A DNA stretch of 8,833 nucleotides from Candidatus Saliniplasma halalkaliphilum (GCA_019594235.1 JAFDTG010000065.1:1-8833); one strand, 5' to 3'. Counted from the first letter of the stretch, positions 1-5,938 are shown. Notes: a model not told the origin generated them from the letters alone. Made by a program: numbers and translations.

Positions 1-645
1 GATATGAACAAGATCGCAGAGGGTAAACAGGATATCGAAGACGTTATCGAAGAATCTAGAGAGATGTTAACCGAAGTGATCAAATCCTTGAAAAGAGAAA
101 AGGAAGAGATCCGTAAAGAGTTAAAAGAGTCTTTTAAAGAACAGAACGCAGTGGGTAAATGTCCTGAGTGTGGTGGAACCCTTCAGATAAGGAAGACCAA
201 CAAAGGGAGATTCGTAGGATGTTCCGGTTATCCCGATTGTAGAAATACCTATAATGTTCCTAGATCCGGTAAAGTGAAACCAGCTAGCGGTGAATGTCCC
301 GAGTGTGGTTCACCGAAGATAAAAGTTTATCATTACGGGGATACTGAAGAGTTGTGCATCGACTTGAACTGTAAATATTCAAAAGATAAAAGATATAGAG
401 GACCATGTCCAGAATGTGAAGGTGATCTTAGAGAGATGCGCTCTTATCGTGGAAAGAGGTTCCTTGGATGTTCAAATTATCCTGATTGTAAAAACACGTA
501 CCCTGTTCCACAGAAGGGTAAGATCGAGTATACTGGAGAACAATGTTCAGAGTGTGGATCACCTATATTGAAAATTCCAAGAAAAACTAAATCTGCGTGG
601 GAGTTTTGTCCCAACCCGGATTGTCCAGAAAATAAAAAAGAATAA
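1..645 (+). CDS. topA: DNA topoisomerase I (type IA), C-terminal zinc-ribbon part, 5' truncated
   Basis: This is the end of a type IA topoisomerase, which relaxes negatively supercoiled DNA through a 5'-phosphotyrosine intermediate. The catalytic core, including the active-site Tyr, lies upstream of the window. The frame is open from base 1, and the ATG at 4 is probably an internal Met: the opening DMNKIAEGK resembles the conserved end of the topoisomerase core, just before the zinc region. A charged helical stretch follows (about residues 10-47, counting from the Met at base 4). Then come four Cys4 zinc ribbons: C53/C56/C73/C79, C98/C101/C118/C123, C135/C138/C156/C162 and C181/C184/C202/C207. 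Ribbons 1 and 3 carry the topoisomerase signature GCSxYPxC; ribbons 2 and 4 are shorter variants. The ribbons are expected to bind single-stranded DNA. The protein ends naturally, 9 nt before the convergent eL40 gene. Family assignment is firm; the exact subtype (topA rather than another IA enzyme) is inferred. Confidence 0.88.
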   Translation, partial: DMNKIAEGKQDIEDVIEESREMLTEVIKSLKREKEEIRKELKESFKEQNAVGKCPECGGTLQIRKTNKGRFVGCSGYPDCRNTYNVPRSGKVKPASGECPECGSPKIKVYHYGDTEELCIDLNCKYSKDKRYRGPCPECEGDLREMRSYRGKRFLGCSNYPDCKNTYPVPQKGKIEYTGEQCSECGSPILKIPRKTKSAWEFCPNPDCPENKKE

Positions 646-654
646 AGCTGAGGT

Positions 655-804
655 TTATAATCTACGGCTCTCTTTAGCCTTCATCCTTAAGTTTTTCTTA
701 CCACATTTACGACAGCTGGTTGCCTTCTTTGGATTACTTGCGTAGCAATCCATGCATACTTTTTTGTCCAATAATCTTTTTTCAGCTTCTGGGAATCTTG
801 CCAT
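655..804 (-). CDS. rpl40e: Ribosomal protein eL40 (L40e)
   Basis: A 49-residue basic zinc-ribbon protein of the large ribosomal subunit. The translation starts MARFPEAEKRLLDKKVCMDC and ends KESRRL. It has one Cys4 site, C17/C20 and C31/C34 (CxxC-x10-CxxC), within the CYASNP...C(R)KCG arrangement typical of eL40. In eukaryotes this protein is made as a ubiquitin fusion; archaeal forms such as this stand alone and are about 48-52 residues, so the length fits. The ATG at 804 is preceded by a weak GGTG Shine-Dalgarno-like element, and a TATA-like box (842-851) sits about 40 nt upstream, implying a leader of about 15-20 nt. The gene is convergent with topA. Its small size makes it easy to miss in automated calling. 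Confidence 0.95.
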   Translation of the reverse strand: MARFPEAEKRLLDKKVCMDCYASNPKKATSCRKCGKKNLRMKAKESRRL

Positions 805-841
805 AATTAACACCGTAGGATATATTGGACACAATAGGTTC

Positions 842-851
842 TTATATATAA
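842..851 (-). promoter_or_regulatory. TATA box, probable promoter of eL40
   Basis: TTATATATAA, a perfect 10-bp palindrome, centred about 42 nt upstream of the eL40 ATG. With the usual archaeal spacing of about 26 nt from TATA centre to start site, transcription would begin near 820. The palindrome gives no orientation by itself, so it could also fire rightward toward the creatininase-family gene, although that gene has a nearer candidate box. Inferred from sequence only. Confidence 0.55.
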
Positions 852-894
852 ATTATTAGGGTGATGTAAAGATCATATTGTTCAAAAAGTCAAG

Positions 895-904
895 TTTTAA
901 TAAT
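895..904 (+). promoter_or_regulatory. Possible TATA box of the creatininase-family gene
   Basis: TTTTAATAAT lies with its centre about 26 nt before the ATG at 925, the spacing expected for a leaderless transcript. No Shine-Dalgarno sequence is visible before that ATG, which agrees with leaderless initiation. The match to a TATA consensus is weak. Confidence 0.3.
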
Positions 905-924
905 GAAGAAACAATCGATAGATC

Positions 925-1644
925 ATGGATGAATCTGTAAAATATTTCAATGAAATGCACATGGGAGAATTTTCTAATTCTAAAGAATTTTTGTTTTTCC
1001 TACCGATAGGGATCAGCGAAGGACATGGAAAACATCTACCTGTTGGTACTGACACGTATCAGGCAGAGTACGTCGTAGAAAGGGTTGCGGAAAAAATTGG
1101 AACAATATCTGTGATAGGACCGACGTTGAATTATGGTCACTGTAGAGCAACTTCTGATTTACCTGGAACACTTTCTATTTCGTTTGATTCTCTTAGGAAT
1201 ATCGTTTACGATATCTTAAAAGGCGTATGTAAAAATGATTTTGAAAAGATTATAGTGATCTCTGGACATGCAGGTACAACTCATATGACCGCTTTAAGAT
1301 TAGCTGCTGAGAAAATTATCGACGAGTATGATGTTAAAATAATGCTGCTTTCAGATTATGAATTAGCTTATGAATTAAAAGGTGAAAAGGTATCTGAAAA
1401 TGATGGTCATGGCGGTGAAATCGAAACCGCTAGAATGATGCATATTAAAGGTCAGCTGGTGGATGAAGATAGACCTTCTACCGAAGTTCAGTATCCCCGT
1501 TTTTTGATTATTAAAAATTACAATGATTACTTGACTGAAGGAGTTAGAGGTAATGCTGAAATAGCAAACGAAGAGGATGGAAGGGAGATAAATGATTATG
1601 TGATAAACGGCATAATCAAAAACATAAATGAGTACTTCTTCTAA
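925..1644 (+). CDS. Creatininase-family metal-dependent amidohydrolase
   Basis: A 239-residue member of the creatininase fold family, metal-dependent cytosolic enzymes that hydrolyse amide-type C-N bonds. Known members include creatininase, the archaeal deformylase ArfB of riboflavin/F420 synthesis, and the mycofactocin peptidase MftE. Seen here: the N-terminal signature LPIGISEGHGKHLPVGTD (26-43), supplying likely metal ligands E32, H34 and D43; a YGHCRATSDLPGT segment (70-82), matching the family's YG...PGT; SGHAGTTH (113-120) in place of the usual NGHGGN; and DGHGGEIETA (160-169), matching the family's H(A/G)GexET, with E165 as a likely ligand. Length is normal for the family (about 225-260). 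rpiA follows 43 nt downstream on the same strand and they may be cotranscribed. Given ribose-phosphate chemistry next door, an ArfB-like role is conceivable, but the sequence alone does not fix the substrate. Confidence 0.85.
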   Translation: MDESVKYFNEMHMGEFSNSKEFLFFLPIGISEGHGKHLPVGTDTYQAEYVVERVAEKIGTISVIGPTLNYGHCRATSDLPGTLSISFDSLRNIVYDILKGVCKNDFEKIIVISGHAGTTHMTALRLAAEKIIDEYDVKIMLLSDYELAYELKGEKVSENDGHGGEIETARMMHIKGQLVDEDRPSTEVQYPRFLIIKNYNDYLTEGVRGNAEIANEEDGREINDYVINGIIKNINEYFF

Positions 1645-1687
1645 CAAAAAAATAAATACTTTCCACCTGTTAAATAAACAGAGTTTC

Positions 1688-2356
1688 ATGTTAAAAGAAA
1701 AAAGGAATGCCGGATTTAGAGCTGCTGAATACGTAGAAGATGGTATGGTAGTAGGTCTGGGAACAGGTTCTACCGCAAAGCATGCTGTTGAAAAAATAGG
1801 CGAACGTATCAGGAAAGAAGGTCTAGATATTGTGGCGATTCCGACATCAGAAAATACAAAGTTGTTAGCAGAGGACTTCAAAATACCTTTAACAACATTA
1901 GATGAAGTCAAAAAAATCGATATAACCATAGATGGGGCTGACGAAGTTGATGATGAGAAGAATTTGATAAAAGGTGGCGGAGGAGCCCTCCTAAGAGAAA
2001 AGATGGTGGCCTTTGAATCTGATTATGAAATAATCATTGTCGACCCCTCAAAAATGGTTGAAAAATTAGGAGTCGAATTCGATCTGCCCGTTGAGATCAT
2101 ACCGCACTGGAAGAGTTCTACTATACGTAGGATTGAAATGTTTGGATGTACCTCTAATATAAGGATGCATAAGAATAGTATTTTTAAAACGGATAATCAC
2201 AACTACATTGTAGATTGTTCTTTTGACGGTATAGATGATCCAGAAGGACTTTCTAAGCAACTTAATAATATACCTGGAGTTGTAGAGAATGGATTGTTCA
2301 TCGACCTTGCCGATAAAATAATAATAGGAAAAAAAGAGGGTTTTGAAGAGTTTTAA
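1688..2356 (+). CDS. rpiA: Ribose-5-phosphate isomerase A
   Basis: Interconverts ribose 5-phosphate and ribulose 5-phosphate in the non-oxidative pentose phosphate network, supplying ribose for nucleotides. Seen (222 residues): phosphate-binding loop GLGTGSTA (23-30); catalytic IDGADEVD (81-88) with D82 and D85; KGGGGALLREK (95-105) with K95 and the catalytic base E104; TDNHNYIVD (168-176); and PGVVENGLF (196-204). All are hallmark RpiA motifs. The frame extends upstream to an ATG at 1628, which would add 20 residues and overlap the preceding gene by 17 nt. I chose the ATG at 1688 because the family usually begins a few residues before the (A)G.(A)AA(E)YV helix seen at 8-16, giving a normal length. 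Neither start has a strong ribosome-binding site. The 3' end overlaps the oppositely oriented regulator by 4 nt. Confidence 0.93.
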   Translation: MLKEKRNAGFRAAEYVEDGMVVGLGTGSTAKHAVEKIGERIRKEGLDIVAIPTSENTKLLAEDFKIPLTTLDEVKKIDITIDGADEVDDEKNLIKGGGGALLREKMVAFESDYEIIIVDPSKMVEKLGVEFDLPVEIIPHWKSSTIRRIEMFGCTSNIRMHKNSIFKTDNHNYIVDCSFDGIDDPEGLSKQLNNIPGVVENGLFIDLADKIIIGKKEGFEEF

Positions 2357-2727
2357 TAGATTTTATCTGATATGTCTTTTATATGTTTTAGATTTTCTTG
2401 GATCTTTTTGATCCTATCTTTTTCCTTTTGTTCTATCTCATCTATGATTTCGTCAACTTTTTTATCAAGTGTGTAACCATGAACAGGTCTACCTTTACCT
2501 TCCTTTTTTATATCCCTCTTGGTTACCCATCCCCTTTCTCTCAATTCCTGCATAGCAATAGATACTTCAGGCTGCCTGAGATTAGTTGATGATTCTATCT
2601 CCCGGCTTCTTGTTTCTTCTTTTCCGGCAACAAAAACCAAAGTTTTAGCGATGTTTTTCTGTAAGCCAGCTTTTATCAGTCTATCTATCAATTCTTCTTG
2701 ATCTTCCGTCAGGCTTTTTTTGACCAT
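2353..2727 (-). CDS. Winged-helix transcriptional regulator (archaeal, COG4738-like)
   Basis: A 124-residue basic DNA-binding protein, likely a dimeric transcription regulator. Seen: an N-terminal helical part (9-35); a helix-turn-helix around 40-66, where LRQPEVSIAMQELRERGWV has the pattern of an ArsR/MarR/TrmB-type recognition helix; a wing at about 70-86 with basic residues and KGRPVHGYTL; and a charged helix at 88-122 likely to form a coiled-coil dimer. There is no ligand or metal-binding domain. Length and layout fit the small archaeal predicted regulators grouped as COG4738; that assignment is from memory of the family and is less sure than the fold. It has the best ribosome-binding site in the window (AAGGTGGAGA, 2731-2740). 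It is divergent from the first universal stress protein gene across about 157 nt, so that gene and itself are the natural candidate targets. Its 3' end overlaps rpiA by 4 nt. Confidence 0.8.
   Translation of the reverse strand: MVKKSLTEDQEELIDRLIKAGLQKNIAKTLVFVAGKEETRSREIESSTNLRQPEVSIAMQELRERGWVTKRDIKKEGKGRPVHGYTLDKKVDEIIDEIEQKEKDRIKKIQENLKHIKDISDKIY
2357..2431 (+). terminator. U-rich termination region of rpiA
   Basis: After the rpiA stop the + strand has a series of T runs (TTTTAT, CTTTTAT, GTTTTAG, ATTTTCTT, CTTTTTG, CTTTTTCC, CTTTTG). Archaeal RNA polymerase commonly stops at such U-rich tracts without a hairpin. The same bases, read on the other strand, encode the Lys-rich C-terminal helix of the regulator, so terminator and coding sequence coincide. 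Inferred, not measured. Confidence 0.45.
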
Positions 2728-2730
2728 ATT

Positions 2731-2740
2731 TCTCCACCTT
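2731..2740 (-). promoter_or_regulatory. Strong Shine-Dalgarno site of the winged-helix regulator
   Basis: AAGGTGGAGA on the minus strand, 3 nt before the ATG at 2727 when the whole element is counted, and about 7 nt from its GGTGG core. It fixes the start of the regulator. The contrast with neighbouring genes, most of which lack such a site, suggests this mRNA has a leader while several others are leaderless. Confidence 0.75.
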
Positions 2741-2761
2741 TAAATAAATATTTTATCTCTA

Positions 2762-2771
2762 GTATATATCA
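2762..2771 (-). promoter_or_regulatory. TATA-like box of the regulator gene
   Basis: Read on the minus strand this is TGATATATAC, centred about 39 nt upstream of the regulator ATG. A start site about 26 nt downstream would fall near 2740, just ahead of the Shine-Dalgarno site. On the plus strand the 10 bases are GTATATATCA, identical to the bases at 2848-2857 that form the TATA box of the neighbouring stress-protein gene. Confidence 0.45.
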
Positions 2772-2847
2772 TTTTCTAAATTAGAGGACTCCTTTATATA
2801 TTTTTAGGACGATTGAATGATATGTAGTGTAATATTCGTGAAAATAT

Positions 2848-2857
2848 GTATATATCA
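2848..2857 (+). promoter_or_regulatory. TATA box of the first universal stress protein gene
   Basis: GTATATATCA, preceded by an A-rich AAAAT that could act as BRE. Its centre is about 34 nt before the ATG at 2885, giving a leader of only about 8-10 nt. It overlaps the more upstream in-frame ATG at 2846, which therefore is unlikely to be transcribed, let alone used for translation. An imperfect inverted repeat (ATATT 2832-2836, AATAT 2843-2847) abuts it and could be an operator. Confidence 0.5.
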
Positions 2858-2884
2858 CTCTTTCAATTAAAAAAAGGGACCATC

Positions 2885-3691
2885 ATGTTCAATAAAATAC
2901 TAATCGCTACAGACAATTCGCCTTTGATGAAAAAAGCTATGGAATATACCGCGACGATATTTCCATACGCTGACTACCATCTCATTAACGTAATCAATAC
3001 AAGTGATGGTAGTATTCCTCAAACAAGATTGATGCAGAAAAGATTGAGGGAGATATCTTCTGATGCCCTTAAATCAGGAAAGAAAGTTCTCCATAATATG
3101 GGTATTACAGGTATAAAAGTGGCTATGCCGGAAGGGACTCCTTCTAGACAGATAACAAGCTACATCATGGAGAACGGTATCGATTTACTCGTGATGGCCA
3201 CACATTCTAAGATAGGATCCCAGGAGGTACATATTGGAGAAACCGCCATACATTCATTACAGATCACAAGTATACCATCGCTGATCTTTTCCTGTAAATG
3301 CGAAGCTGAGATTCCTAAAAAAATATTCAATCCCACCACTTTCAGTAGTTATTCTGTTGATGCTACGATGGTTGCTCTTAGTTTAGCATCTCACTTCGAA
3401 GCTAGTTTAACAACATACCATTTTGGTAAAAAAGATCCTGGACACGCCGCTAGGAGAGTCCAAAGAAGGGCTGAGAAAGATGATGTTGATTTCGAGTTGA
3501 TCATAGACAAAGAAGCGAGTGATGAAAAATTACTCGAAGAATCAAAAAAATATGATTTTATGGTCGGAAGCAGAGGTAGAGGAGGTTTACTTTACAAATT
3601 AAGATTTTTATTTCCAAGGTTGGCATTGAGTAGTTTAGAAAAAGAACTGATCGCCGACAGTTCAATACCTTTCCTCTTGGTCGGTGACTGA
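2885..3691 (+). CDS. Two-domain universal stress protein (UspA superfamily), copy 1
   Basis: A 268-residue cytosolic protein with two Usp domains, a fold that often binds ATP and is linked to stress survival. Domain 1 (1-136) starts MFNKILIATDNS, with the typical beta1 strand and D10, and ends PSLIFSC. The usual G-2x-G-9x-G(S/T) nucleotide loop reads A-TH-S-9x-G-E (105-119), so the key glycines and the Ser/Thr are changed. Domain 2 (about 148-268) has GSRG (228-231) but then about 17 residues (GGLLYKLRFLFPRLAL) before SS, where 9 are normal, and ends IPFLLVGD. ATP binding is therefore doubtful or altered. An in-frame ATG at 2846 is rejected because it lies inside the TATA box. The next gene is a paralogue of the same length and layout. 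The divergent winged-helix regulator may control this gene. Confidence 0.88.
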   Translation: MFNKILIATDNSPLMKKAMEYTATIFPYADYHLINVINTSDGSIPQTRLMQKRLREISSDALKSGKKVLHNMGITGIKVAMPEGTPSRQITSYIMENGIDLLVMATHSKIGSQEVHIGETAIHSLQITSIPSLIFSCKCEAEIPKKIFNPTTFSSYSVDATMVALSLASHFEASLTTYHFGKKDPGHAARRVQRRAEKDDVDFELIIDKEASDEKLLEESKKYDFMVGSRGRGGLLYKLRFLFPRLALSSLEKELIADSSIPFLLVGD

Positions 3692-3783
3692 GTTGAAAAT
3701 CTCCGTAATACTAAAACGTTTGATTGAATTCTACGATGTGAACCAAGCGTTAGAATACAGAGAATTTTATAAAACCACCGTTC

Positions 3784-3791
3784 CTCTTTTT
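3784..3791 (+). terminator. Possible poly-U terminator of stress protein gene 1
   Basis: CTCTTTTTAA contains a run of five T about 95 nt after the stop codon, and this is the only T run of this length before the promoter of the next gene. Archaeal termination at short U tracts makes it a candidate; no hairpin is evident. Confidence 0.25.
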
Positions 3792-3836
3792 AATGGTAAA
3801 TGTTATAGCCTCCGACTCTAACCAAAAGCAAAAAGT

Positions 3837-3848
3837 GTAAATATATAC
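3837..3848 (+). promoter_or_regulatory. TATA box of the second universal stress protein gene
   Basis: TAAATATATAC, preceded by AAAAAGTG as a possible BRE. The centre lies about 26 nt before the ATG at 3869, so the transcript would begin at or within a base or two of that ATG. This favours a leaderless mRNA starting MFENILIATDDS and argues against the ATG at 3857. The 3' part (ATATATAC) is the reverse complement of the GTATATAT core found twice upstream of copy 1. Confidence 0.55.
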
Positions 3849-3868
3849 ATCGGCTTATGTTTATACAT

Positions 3869-4678
3869 ATGTTTGAGAATATACTCATAGCTACAGACGA
3901 TTCAGAACTCATAAAAAATGCAATCAAATATACTGCTAATGCTTTTCCAGATTCACAGTACCATCTGTTGAATGTAATATATACGACTGAAAGAAGTGTT
4001 CCAACAACAGATATACTGATGAAAGACTTGAAGAAGGCTTCTAAAAGAGCAATCCAAGACGGGGTAGAAATACTGAAGAGGATGGGTATTGATAAAATCA
4101 ACAAAAGTGTTAGAGAAGGTGTTCCTAGCAAACAGATATTGAAATATTCAGAAGAGAATCATATCGATATGATCGTAATGGGAACTCAATCTAAATCGGG
4201 GATACAGACTTATGAGATAGGTGATACATGTCTCCATACCTTGGAAAATACCACTATACCCGTGCTGCTGTTCGATACTATAGTCGATATAGTGAATCCC
4301 AAGAAGCTTCTCCATCCAACAAGTGGAAGTAGATACTCTGTAGAAGCGGGTTATGTCGCTATAGAACTAGCGGAATACTTCGAAGGAAAAGTAAAAGTCC
4401 TATGTACCCGGGGAGATAAAAAGACTGAAGCCTCTTTCCGTAGATTAGAGACATTTGCCGAGAAAAACAAAGTATCTTTCAACATAAGTGCTTGTACTAA
4501 GAAACCAAACAAAGAAATTGTAAGAGAATCTAAAAAGAACGATATAGTCGTCACTAGTCGTGGTAGACCAGGATTAAAATACAAACTAAGAAAGATATAT
4601 CCTCCATTCGCTCTTGGTACATTAGAAAGAGAGATTATAGTTGAGGCGAGGAAGCCGGTACTTTTCGTAGGAGATTGA
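3869..4678 (+). CDS. Two-domain universal stress protein (UspA superfamily), copy 2
   Basis: A 269-residue paralogue of the preceding gene, aligning over the full length almost without gaps: MFENILIATD against MFNKILIATD, YHLLNVI against YHLINVI, REGVPSKQI against PEGTPSRQI, SRGRPGLKYKLR against SRGRGGLLYKLR. Domain 1 (1-136) has D10 and a nucleotide loop reading G-TQ-S-9x-G-D (105-120), again departing from G-2x-G-9x-G(S/T). Domain 2 has SRG (230-232), about 17 residues, then GT (250-251), so it keeps the final G-T that copy 1 lost but shares the enlarged loop. The upstream in-frame ATG at 3857 is not favoured, because the TATA spacing and the family N-terminus both point to 3869. The gene has its own promoter and ends 6 nt before the convergent enolase gene. 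Function beyond stress response or nucleotide sensing is not inferable. Confidence 0.88.
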   Translation: MFENILIATDDSELIKNAIKYTANAFPDSQYHLLNVIYTTERSVPTTDILMKDLKKASKRAIQDGVEILKRMGIDKINKSVREGVPSKQILKYSEENHIDMIVMGTQSKSGIQTYEIGDTCLHTLENTTIPVLLFDTIVDIVNPKKLLHPTSGSRYSVEAGYVAIELAEYFEGKVKVLCTRGDKKTEASFRRLETFAEKNKVSFNISACTKKPNKEIVRESKKNDIVVTSRGRPGLKYKLRKIYPPFALGTLEREIIVEARKPVLFVGD

Positions 4679-4684
4679 ACTCTG

Positions 4685-5938
4685 TTATAAGATAACACCG
4701 TATTTTGAACTTTCTCCCAGTTTCCTCTCTATCTCCATCAATCTGTTATATTTAGCTGTTCTTTCTGAGCGAGCCGGAGCACCAGCCTTTATTTGCCCAG
4801 AGGACAAAGCTACAGAAAGATCTGCGATGAAATCGTCACAGGTTTCTCCAGACCTATGAGATATCTGGACATCGTATCCATTCCTAAAGGCTATAGATGC
4901 AGCGTCCATGGCTTCTGTTAAACTTCCGATCTGATTTACTTTTAATAATAGACAATTACATGCTCCTTTTTCTATACCCTTTGCTATCAATTCTGGGTTA
5001 GTAACAAAAAGATCGTCCCCTATGATCTGGACACTATCGCCGATTCTATCTGTTAATTCAACGAATCCGCTCCAGTCTTCTTCAGATAACGGATCTTCTA
5101 TGGAGATCATCGGATATTCTTCGACAAGTCTTTCATAAAATTCTACCATATCTTCGGAAGTAAGAGTTTCTCCAGCGAATTGGTAAGAGTTGTTTTTGTA
5201 AAATTCTGAACCTGCACAATCTATGGCTAAATCTACGACCTTGTCATAGCCGGTTTCTTCAAGAGTCTCTAAAATTAAATCAAGGGGTTCGAAAGGGTCA
5301 TCTAAAGGAGGAGCATAACCGCCTTCATCACCTACATTACTTGCAGAATTACCATATTTTGAGACCAGTTTGTCACCTAATACATGATAGACTTCTGCTC
5401 CAATCCTAACTGCATCATGAATATTTTCTGCTCCAGTTGGTGCGATCATATATTCTTGTATGTCTAAATCATTGCCTGCATGTTCCCCACCATTGAGGAC
5501 ATTCATGAACGGAACCGGTAATAAAACGTCATTTAATCGTCCTAAATAACGGTATAAAGGTAATTCGCTGGCATAGGCACCGGCTCTCGCAGCAGCCAAT
5601 GAAACAGAAAGGATGGCATTTGCACCTAGGTTACTTTTATCATCAGTACCGTCAAGATCGAGCATGATCTTATCTATTTTCGATTGGTCTCTCACATCCA
5701 TACCAAGTAATTCTGAAGCTATAACTTCGTTAACATTATCAACGGCTTTTAAAACGCCTTTGCCCCCAAACCTTGAACCATTATCTCTTAATTCTAGTGC
5801 TTCTCCAGCACCGGTTGAAGCTCCAGAAGGGACCGCTGCTGTCCCTCTAGATATCTCAGTAGTAACGGTAGTTTCAACTGTAGGATTGCCTCTAGAATCA
5901 AGTATCTCTCTTGCTGATACACCTATTATTTCATACAT
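4685..5938 (-). CDS. eno: Enolase (phosphopyruvate hydratase)
   Basis: Catalyses 2-phosphoglycerate to phosphoenolpyruvate plus water in glycolysis, and the reverse in gluconeogenesis. Cytosolic, usually octameric or dimeric, Mg-dependent. The 417 residues match the family's length. Seen: ARE(I)LDSRGNPTVE (9-22); mobile loop SGASTG (38-43); GGEHAGNDLDIQEYM (150-164) with H153 and E162; GDEGGY (203-208) with catalytic E205; Mg ligands D240, E281 (IEDP) and D308 (GDDL); catalytic K333 (LLKVNQIGS); SHRSGET (360-366) with H361; and substrate-binding K384 (QIKAGAPARSER). All key residues are present, so it should be active. I start at the ATG at 5938, 6 nt after GAAGGTG (5945-5951). A GTG at 5947 would add three residues but lies inside that ribosome-binding site. 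It converges on stress-protein copy 2 and diverges from the aminotransferase. Confidence 0.97.
   Translation of the reverse strand: MYEIIGVSAREILDSRGNPTVETTVTTEISRGTAAVPSGASTGAGEALELRDNGSRFGGKGVLKAVDNVNEVIASELLGMDVRDQSKIDKIMLDLDGTDDKSNLGANAILSVSLAAARAGAYASELPLYRYLGRLNDVLLPVPFMNVLNGGEHAGNDLDIQEYMIAPTGAENIHDAVRIGAEVYHVLGDKLVSKYGNSASNVGDEGGYAPPLDDPFEPLDLILETLEETGYDKVVDLAIDCAGSEFYKNNSYQFAGETLTSEDMVEFYERLVEEYPMISIEDPLSEEDWSGFVELTDRIGDSVQIIGDDLFVTNPELIAKGIEKGACNCLLLKVNQIGSLTEAMDAASIAFRNGYDVQISHRSGETCDDFIADLSVALSSGQIKAGAPARSERTAKYNRLMEIERKLGESSKYGVIL

Larger units (their letters stand above)
3692..3868 (+). other. Intergenic stretch between the two stress-protein genes
   Basis: 177 bases. The left part holds a 42-codon open frame starting with TTG at 3693 and ending TAA at 3819-3821. 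It begins just after the preceding stop, with GGTGA upstream overlapping that stop. Its translation (LKISVILKRLIEFYDVNQ...) resembles nothing I recognise, and an open frame this short can occur by chance. A T5 run (3786-3790) after CCTC may terminate the first stress-protein transcript. The right end holds the TATA box of the second stress-protein gene. Confidence 0.4.

Noticed and set aside
859..869. GGGTGATGTAA: Shine-Dalgarno-like bases followed by a start codon and an immediate stop
   Set aside because: It looks like a minimal start-stop element, but it lies upstream of the start site expected from the nearest TATA box, and such strings are common by chance.
1628..1687. N-terminal extension of RpiA from the ATG at 1628
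   Set aside because: The extra 20 residues are Ser/Asn/Lys-rich and match nothing in the family; the start would overlap the previous gene by 17 nt with no ribosome-binding site, and the ATG at 1688 gives the usual length.
1375..1929. Long antisense open frame (184 codons) across the creatininase-family/rpiA junction
   Set aside because: It runs opposite two genes with strong family motifs, has no recognisable domain, and its composition is what the complement of A+T-rich coding sequence gives.
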